A DNA stretch of 18,488 nucleotides, taken from NCBI GenBank assembly GCA_947623615.1, contig CANQHH010000006.1:1-18488 (forward strand), written 5' to 3'. The notes below the pieces were generated by a model. That model saw only the letters and a list, made by a program, of their open reading frames with translations, was not told the DNA's origin and did not search any database. Source of the stretch: an uncultured Clostridia bacterium (GTDB lineage: Bacteria > Bacillota > Clostridia > TANB77 > CAG-508). Each line of letters begins with the position of its first letter. Position 1 is the first letter of the stretch. Below are positions 14,312 through 18,488 of the stretch, piece by piece. A program made the translations under genes and the position numbers.

Positions 14312-14610
14312 TTCTTGCCTCCTTTTCTTTATTATCTTTGAAATAGAAAATATAACTATTTTCATCCACCCATTCCTGGATTAAATCAAGCAAATTTTTC
14401 CCATTTTTCGAATAATTTTCTTTAACATTTTGCACTATTTTTATATTTTCCTCCTTTATATCTCTTGCAGTGTTTTTATTAACCCCTGCTATAAGTGAAA
14501 TGTTTTACCATCTTTATACAGTATATTTTTTTCTTTCAGTCTTATTCTTATAAATTTACACTTTCTATTATTTGCTCAATTAATTTTGACTTACCCTCTC
14601 ATATTTCAAG
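14310..14610 (-). pseudogene. Decayed small gene upstream of the element 2 recombinase
   Basis: The last piece is an open frame from about 14495 to the TGA inside the recombinase start, with residues AGVNKNTARDIKEENIK and later NGKNLLDLIQEWVDENS. In another frame directly before it, KCKFIRIRLKEKNILYKDGKTFH appears to continue the same protein across a one-base shift near 14496, and EGKSKLIEQIIESVN sits further upstream in a third frame. A good AAAGGAGG at about 14453-14460 is followed by ATA five bases on, or GTG 14 bases on, so the last 46 or so codons may still be translated. I do not recognise the family. By position it could have been the accessory or directionality gene of this element. 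Confidence 0.5.
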
Positions 14611-14625
14611 ATTTATTAAATCCAC

Positions 14626-14660
14626 AAAAAAATAACAGGTATATTTCCTGTTATTTTTTT
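14626..14660. terminator. Terminator after the WG-repeat gene
   Basis: A 14-base perfect stem (AAAAAAATAACAGG with CCTGTTATTTTTTT, seven-base loop) lies 57 bases past the stop at 14717. Long A and T runs on both sides make it bidirectional. On the minus strand it would stop any cotJA-cotJB read-through before it reaches cotJC. Confidence 0.9.
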
Positions 14661-14716
14661 AAAATTATTAGTATTTTATTTTTGTTTTCTTAATAGTATT
14701 ATAATATAATAAATTT

Positions 14717-16555
14717 TTAATTATTTAAATTATAAGTTTCTTCATATATACTATCTAATAAATAACTTTTATTGTAACTTTCTTCAAAATCATAATCTTC
14801 TTCTATAATTTGATAGTTTTGTGAAGTTAATATATTGCCATTTAAATTGCATAAACTATATTCTTTTCCGCTTTCTTTATTATTTGCACATATTAATAGA
14901 CCCTTTGTTAAATAATTAGCACCTATGAAGTCAAATTCTGGTGTTTTTTCTTCCAAATTATTATTCATGTATACCATTTTATTGTTTTCCTTTTTTACAA
15001 TATATCCATTCTCTGTAGCATTAATTTCTTTAGCCTTTACCAAAACATTTCCATTTACATTGATTATCATTTCTTTTATATTAGATATATCATTATAGTC
15101 TCTCACAATAATTTTATCATCTATTGTATCTAATACTTCATAATTTCCTCTTAATGTTTTAGCTTGTAGATTAGACCTCATATAGTAGCCCTGTAACTTT
15201 TCTTCTAAGTTATAATACGGTATATCTCCATTGGTATATGTTTCTATAGCTCCCAAGTCTCCATATCGATCAATTATTAAACCATTATTTTCATAAGTAT
15301 TAATAATTTCATTATTTCTTTTCACTTTAATATTATATTTATATTGATTTTCATATTCATCATATTCTGTGATTTCTTCGATTTCCAATTCATATCCATT
15401 TTCTAATTGATACTCAAAAATATAATTAAAGTAATCATTCCTATAAACATTGCTAGGCAGTATTACATTTTTATCATAATTTTCAAAAATTTCTTCTGCA
15501 TACTCCTCTTTTAAATAATTATTATTTAATAATATTTGGGCTGAACCCATTATAGCGTTTTCCTTACTTATCGCATCTTGCATCCCTGTTGTTGATATCT
15601 CCACCATCATACCTGTAAAAAATGGTATTGGTGCTTCTTCATTCATTGCTAGAACTTTCCCACTTATGGATAAAATATAGTAAGTTTCATCTTTTTTAGC
15701 GATAAAATATTTTGATTTCCAAATACTAGACCCACTGCTGTATCCATTACTACCAATGTAATCATACTCACAAGGAATAATCTCCTCTCCTTCTTGGTTA
15801 ATACACCCCCATTTATTATTTTTACATACTCTTATTAATGGTTTTTCTATATTTTCATTTTCTAATCCTACTTCTATCTGATTAATAAATTCAACTGATT
15901 TTTTATCTGTAGCATATAAATCTTTTAACATAATTATATATCTTCCACCAACATATATTATTGCTACCCCTAATATTATAAAAGATATTATATTGATTAT
16001 TTTTTGAATTTTGCTTTCTTCTGTTGTTTCCTTATTATATATAAATTGCATAATAAATGATATTACAAACCATATCAAATCATTATATTTATTAATAAAA
16101 AACATTCCAATACACATTATTATCCCTAATACATATAATAACATGCTTTTCTTTCTTCTTTTATGTATGATTTCAATTATAAAATTAATTAATAAGATTA
16201 TTGCTGGTATAATACACCATGCTTTTGAAAGAATATCATCATCAGAAAATATTTCTATTTTCCAAAGTGTTAATGTATTAATAATATAAAATATTGTCGG
16301 TACACTATACCAAATCATTACTTTTTTATCTTTTCTATTCTGAATAATAGCAACCAAATTCACAATAATCAATATTATAAATAATATTTTAAAAGAAAAT
16401 ATTAATGCTTGATTTTGTTCATAAACTGAAAATACTGAATGTTCTATTTTTACGCCAAATTGGTACTCATTTCCCCAAAACTGTAAAGACCAAAATATAA
16501 TAAACACTAAAATATTACATATACTTAATATTCTATTACTGGTTTTTTGCTTCAT
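14717..16555 (-). CDS. Seven-helix membrane protein with a WG-repeat-like extracytoplasmic region
   Basis: A 612-aa protein and the only non-recombinase cargo of element 2. About seven hydrophobic segments fill residues 5-210 (for example LVFIIFWSLQFWG, ILFIILIIVNLVAII, IISFIILGVAIIYVGG). They are followed by a long, acidic, Asn/Tyr-rich soluble part. Residues about 243-265 (NNKWGCINQEGEEIIPCEYD) are a clear WG (KWG) repeat, a beta-propeller-type unit of largely unknown role, and later lines such as IVKKENNKMVYMNNNLEEKTPEFDFIGANY look like diverged copies. No enzyme motif is seen. It has its own strong vegetative-type promoter and terminator, so it is expressed independently of cotJ. A role in element maintenance, envelope sensing or defence cannot be told from sequence. 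Confidence 0.78.
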   Translation of the reverse strand: MKQKTSNRILSICNILVFIIFWSLQFWGNEYQFGVKIEHSVFSVYEQNQALIFSFKILFIILIIVNLVAIIQNRKDKKVMIWYSVPTIFYIINTLTLWKIEIFSDDDILSKAWCIIPAIILLINFIIEIIHKRRKKSMLLYVLGIIMCIGMFFINKYNDLIWFVISFIMQFIYNKETTEESKIQKIINIISFIILGVAIIYVGGRYIIMLKDLYATDKKSVEFINQIEVGLENENIEKPLIRVCKNNKWGCINQEGEEIIPCEYDYIGSNGYSSGSSIWKSKYFIAKKDETYYILSISGKVLAMNEEAPIPFFTGMMVEISTTGMQDAISKENAIMGSAQILLNNNYLKEEYAEEIFENYDKNVILPSNVYRNDYFNYIFEYQLENGYELEIEEITEYDEYENQYKYNIKVKRNNEIINTYENNGLIIDRYGDLGAIETYTNGDIPYYNLEEKLQGYYMRSNLQAKTLRGNYEVLDTIDDKIIVRDYNDISNIKEMIINVNGNVLVKAKEINATENGYIVKKENNKMVYMNNNLEEKTPEFDFIGANYLTKGLLICANNKESGKEYSLCNLNGNILTSQNYQIIEEDYDFEESYNKSYLLDSIYEETYNLNN

Positions 16556-16589
16556 TTTCTTCCCCCTTTATACTTTAAAACTTGTTTTT

Positions 16590-16618
16590 AGTATAGCATA
16601 AATATATAGTTAGTACAA
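16590..16618 (-). promoter_or_regulatory. Promoter of the WG-repeat membrane protein
   Basis: TTGTAC (16613-16618), exactly 17 bases, and TATACT (16590-16595) on the minus strand lie 35 bases before the start, followed by a GGGGGA ribosome site. It resembles a sigma-A promoter and lies within 65 bp of attL of element 2. Confidence 0.75.
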
Positions 16619-16633
16619 CCTAAAAAATAATAC

Positions 16634-17071
16634 CTAAATTTTACGACGATAAGAAATATTTTCTAAAATGAACGAAGGCCATGGTTCCTCTAACCATCTC
16701 CACTTATTACATGGATAATATATACTCAATGGTCCAAATACCTTTTGATATTTATTTTTTACATCTTCTAATTGATTGCAATATTCTCTATGCAAACACA
16801 ATGCTTTTCTGTCATTTGGATGTGTGTCTAAATATTCTGCTAATTCTATAATTGCAAAATTTAAACTTTTAATTTCTTTCATCATTTTTTCACGAATTTC
16901 ATTTCTGTTTTGTAAACACTCATTTGTATTATTCTCACAATTACAATTTAAATCATCAGCCATATTTGAAATTGTATTATAACCAAATGCTGCATTTATT
17001 CCTTGTGGTCTATATTGACAGTCATTATCATTTTCATAACACAATTGTCTGTTTTCACTCTCATTTTCCAT
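16634..17071 (-). CDS. cotJB: cotJB with an element-encoded C-terminal tail
   Basis: CotJB is a small spore coat component encoded with CotJA and CotJC. The conserved domain is at about 62-132 (KEIKSLNFAIIELAEYLDTHP, EYCNQLEDVKNKYQKVFGPL, KWRWLEEPWP), after a longer, Asn-rich N-terminus than usual. Native coding ends in the core at 16675. The next 13 residues (SFILENISYRRKI) and the stop come from element 2. Removal of the element replaces them with WERSDFNVDL, giving 142 aa instead of 145. The gene starts inside the cotJA stop (TAATG), so it is translationally coupled. The unexcised form lacks the conserved PWPWE end and may be partly or fully non-functional. Confidence 0.92.
   Translation of the reverse strand: MENESENRQLCYENDNDCQYRPQGINAAFGYNTISNMADDLNCNCENNTNECLQNRNEIREKMMKEIKSLNFAIIELAEYLDTHPNDRKALCLHREYCNQLEDVKNKYQKVFGPLSIYYPCNKWRWLEEPWPSFILENISYRRKI
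16661..16692 (-). other. attL of element 2 (junction cotJB / element 2)
   Basis: The core TGGCCTT (minus, 16681-16675) follows cotJB codons GAA CCA. The element arm CGTTCATTTTAGAA (minus, 16674-16661) mirrors the arm at 12622-12635. Confidence 0.88.
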
Positions 17072-17451
17072 TAGCCATTACACCCCTCTCCAATTTCGTT
17101 TCTTGATCTAAGATAATTTATTTCTTGCATACTTTGACCTGGACTATAAGGACTTACAAGCTCTGGAAAAATTGTACCCATTTTTAGTCCACACAATGGT
17201 GTAAAAGTTTTATCCATATATTGGATTGGCACATAACTTTGTGCTAACATTGGATTTTCTGGAAATACATTCATTCCCTCATCAAAGCCACATGAACAAC
17301 TTGATGTATTATCATATCCGCCATTACAACCGCAACAAGTTGGCATATCACTATATTCAGCTGTTGTTCCAATTCCATTACATGCTGTTTCAATTACTTG
17401 ATTATTACAATTATCGTTGCAACAACAACATTTTCTATATCTATTATACAT
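17071..17451 (-). CDS. cotJA: cotJA, spore coat associated protein
   Basis: A 126-aa spore coat protein, first gene of the cotJ operon. A Cys/Asn-rich N-terminus (RKCCCCNDNCNN, CCGCNGG, SCSCGFDEG) precedes the family domain, recognised by LAQSYVPIQYMDKTFTPLCGLKMGTIFPELVSPYSPGQ. Full-length and uninterrupted. The start is taken as ATG 17451 because AAGGAGG lies about 11 bases upstream; an in-frame GTG at 17475 precedes the ribosome site and is unlikely. It is the only one of the three cotJ genes not split in this window. Confidence 0.92.
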   Translation of the reverse strand: MYNRYRKCCCCNDNCNNQVIETACNGIGTTAEYSDMPTCCGCNGGYDNTSSCSCGFDEGMNVFPENPMLAQSYVPIQYMDKTFTPLCGLKMGTIFPELVSPYSPGQSMQEINYLRSRNEIGEGCNG

Positions 17452-17487
17452 ATTACTTTCTTCCTCCTTACTCACATGTTATATTAC

Positions 17488-17512
17488 ATAATATGACAAA
17501 AAAAATAAAAGT
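17488..17512 (-). promoter_or_regulatory. Candidate mother-cell sporulation promoter of cotJABC
   Basis: Minus-strand CATATTAT (17488-17495) resembles the CATAnnnT -10 element of sigma-E and sigma-K promoters. An AC lies 15 bases upstream, where sigma-K promoters have their short -35. Initiation would fall near 17481, 12 or so bases before the ribosome site of cotJA. No TATAAT/TTGACA pair is present here. Only the -10 is persuasive. Confidence 0.4.
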
Positions 17513-17549
17513 GTGATTATTTTTATATTTTATATCTTAATCACACTTT
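17507..17549 (-). terminator. Terminator of the pyruvate kinase transcript
   Basis: A 12-base perfect stem (AAAGTGTGATTA 17508-17519 with TAATCACACTTT 17538-17549) begins seven bases after the pyk stop. On the minus strand it is followed by TATTTTTTTT. It separates pyk from the cotJ promoter. Confidence 0.88.
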
Positions 17550-17555
17550 CATTTT

Positions 17556-18488
17556 TTAAATTTTTAATATTCCACCAATCGTCTTGTTCATTGGATGTTC
17601 ATCTTTTCCTGATAAAATTGATGCTCCTCCTGCAATTGCAATCAAATCACCTTTCTTGATTGCTCCTACACCTTCTACAAATTTAACACCATCATATATC
17701 ATCTCATTAATATCTTCTCTTGCTTCAACATATATTGGTATTACTCCAAAGATTAATGCTAATTGCTTACATAGGATTTTATTTCCGGTTATAGCATAAA
17801 TTGGACATTTAGGCAAAAATCCTGCTATTGTTTTGACAGTTCTTCCTGTATTTGTATACGCAAATATAGCTTTTGCATCTAAAGTCATTGCAGTCATACA
17901 TGTAGAATGATTTAAATCATATTCATAATCATTACTAAATAATTTATATTCTCTATCTTTAAATCTTTTCCAATAGTTAATAGATTCTTCTATTTTTTTA
18001 GCAATTCTGTCCATTGTTTTTACACATTCAACAGGATATTTTCCTGCAGCAGTTTCTCCTGAAAGCATTATTGCACTAGTTTGATCATATATAGCATTTG
18101 CAACATCACTTACCTCTGCTCTTGTTGGTCTTGGTTTAGATACCATTGATTCTAGCATTTGAGTTGCTGTTATTACTGGTTTACCAGCATTACAACATTT
18201 TTGAATAAATTCTTTTTGACGAATTGGAACCTCTTCCATAGGAATTTCAACTCCTAAATCACCTCTAGCAACCATAATTCCGTCTGCTACTTTTAATATC
18301 TCATCAAAATTATCTATACCTTCTCTATTCTCTATTTTGGCAATTACTCTTATATGACCACCATTATTTTCATCTAAAACCTTTTTTATATTTATTACAT
18401 CTTCTGCTTTCCTTACAAATGATGCAGCTATATAATCAAATTCTTTCTCTATACCAAATTTAATATCTGATATATCTTTTTCAGTCAT
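17556..18488 (-). CDS. pyk: Pyruvate kinase, C-terminal part (5' end outside the window)
   Basis: At least 310 residues of pyruvate kinase, which converts phosphoenolpyruvate and ADP to pyruvate and ATP. Seen in order: LTEKD-type start of the central barrel segment, AASFVRKAEDV, VIAKIENREG (active-site Lys and Glu region), GIMVARGDLGVEIP, GKPVITATQMLESM, RPTRAEVSDVANAI and MLSGETAAGKYP, then the C-terminal regulatory domain ending GGILKI. The Met at 18488 is internal, since the family has about 160 further N-terminal residues. No extra PEP-utilising domain follows. Ordinary host gene flanking the cotJ operon. Confidence 0.95.
   Translation of the reverse strand: MTEKDISDIKFGIEKEFDYIAASFVRKAEDVINIKKVLDENNGGHIRVIAKIENREGIDNFDEILKVADGIMVARGDLGVEIPMEEVPIRQKEFIQKCCNAGKPVITATQMLESMVSKPRPTRAEVSDVANAIYDQTSAIMLSGETAAGKYPVECVKTMDRIAKKIEESINYWKRFKDREYKLFSNDYEYDLNHSTCMTAMTLDAKAIFAYTNTGRTVKTIAGFLPKCPIYAITGNKILCKQLALIFGVIPIYVEAREDINEMIYDGVKFVEGVGAIKKGDLIAIAGGASILSGKDEHPMNKTIGGILKI

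Larger units (their letters stand above)
12617..16681 (-). mobile_element. Element 2: 4.07-kb skin-like intervening element inside cotJB
   Basis: The element interrupts cotJB after codon 132, with a core-to-core length of 4,065 bp. It carries only a large serine recombinase, a decayed small gene upstream of it, and one membrane WG-repeat gene. Joined ends give TTCTAAGATGAACG-TAGGGTGGCCTT-CGTTCATTTTAGAA, an attP-like site whose central TG starts the shared core. The near-perfect arms suggest a working or recent element. Its recombinase belongs to another subgroup than that of element 1, so the two arrived independently. Assigning the core to one end or the other shifts the borders by up to 7 bp. 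Confidence 0.88.

Noticed and set aside
2293..16681. One single 14-kb composite element instead of two
   Set aside because: The 210 bp between the elements encode the CotJB tail and CotJC N-terminus in exact register. Each side has its own core (TGGCCTT and GAAT), its own dyad arms and its own recombinase.
17501..17549. Sigma-E -35 box GTCATATT in front of cotJA
   Set aside because: The octamer is present, but no CATA-type -10 lies 13-15 bases further on. The same bases fit better as a -10, so only that reading was kept.
1..18488. Assembly artefact joining unrelated contigs
   Set aside because: Both breaks occur at short shared cores flanked by paired inverted arms, with restored frames on joining. 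Misassembly would not produce this.

Overview
The window looks like a chromosomal segment of a low-GC, endospore-forming Firmicute, most likely a Clostridia member. The evidence is very AT-rich DNA, strong AGGAGG ribosome sites, spore-coat genes of the cotJ operon, and clostridial-type large serine recombinases. It is not a plain chromosomal stretch: the cotJ operon is broken twice by two different recombinase-bearing elements.

Layout, in cotJ transcription order (minus strand, high to low coordinates). (a) 18488-17556: 3' part of pyruvate kinase with its terminator. (b) 17451-17071: cotJA, intact. (c) 17071-16675: cotJB, whose last 10 codons are displaced. (d) 16681-12617: element 2 (about 4.07 kb), holding a seven-helix WG-repeat membrane protein, a decayed small gene and a TnpX-type serine recombinase. 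(e) 12616-12397: about 210 bp of native cotJ DNA, made of the true cotJB 3' end and the first 65 codons of cotJC. (f) 12399-2293: element 1 (about 10.1 kb), holding a rhuM pseudogene, a divergent hxlR/cupin pair, a four-gene phosphorelay operon (HPt, REC-HD-GYP, hybrid histidine kinase, membrane-tethered solute-binding protein), a 45-aa ORF, a second serine recombinase and a type III toxin-antitoxin remnant. (g) 2289-1864: the remaining 141 codons of cotJC. (h) Outside the operon: a small alarmone synthetase gene with an apparent ATA start, an acyl-ACP thioesterase on the plus strand, and the 5' end of an unidentified gene at the left edge.

How the pieces fit. Joining the sequence across element 2 at the shared TGGCCTT restores the CotJB tail (..EEPWP+WERSDFNVDL). 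Joining across element 1 at the shared GAAT restores CotJC in frame (..DIGTEE+LAHLEMVG..), including the ExxH metal-ligand motif that the element splits. Bringing the two ends of each element together recreates a dyad attP-like site (14-bp arms, 13/14 and 10/14 matching) around the core. This is the architecture of skin-type intervening elements in sporulation genes, which serine recombinases excise in the mother cell. Here two such elements with unrelated recombinases sit about 210 bp apart in one operon. A full-length CotJC message would need both to leave. Excision itself is inferred; the split genes, cores, dyads and recombinases are seen directly.
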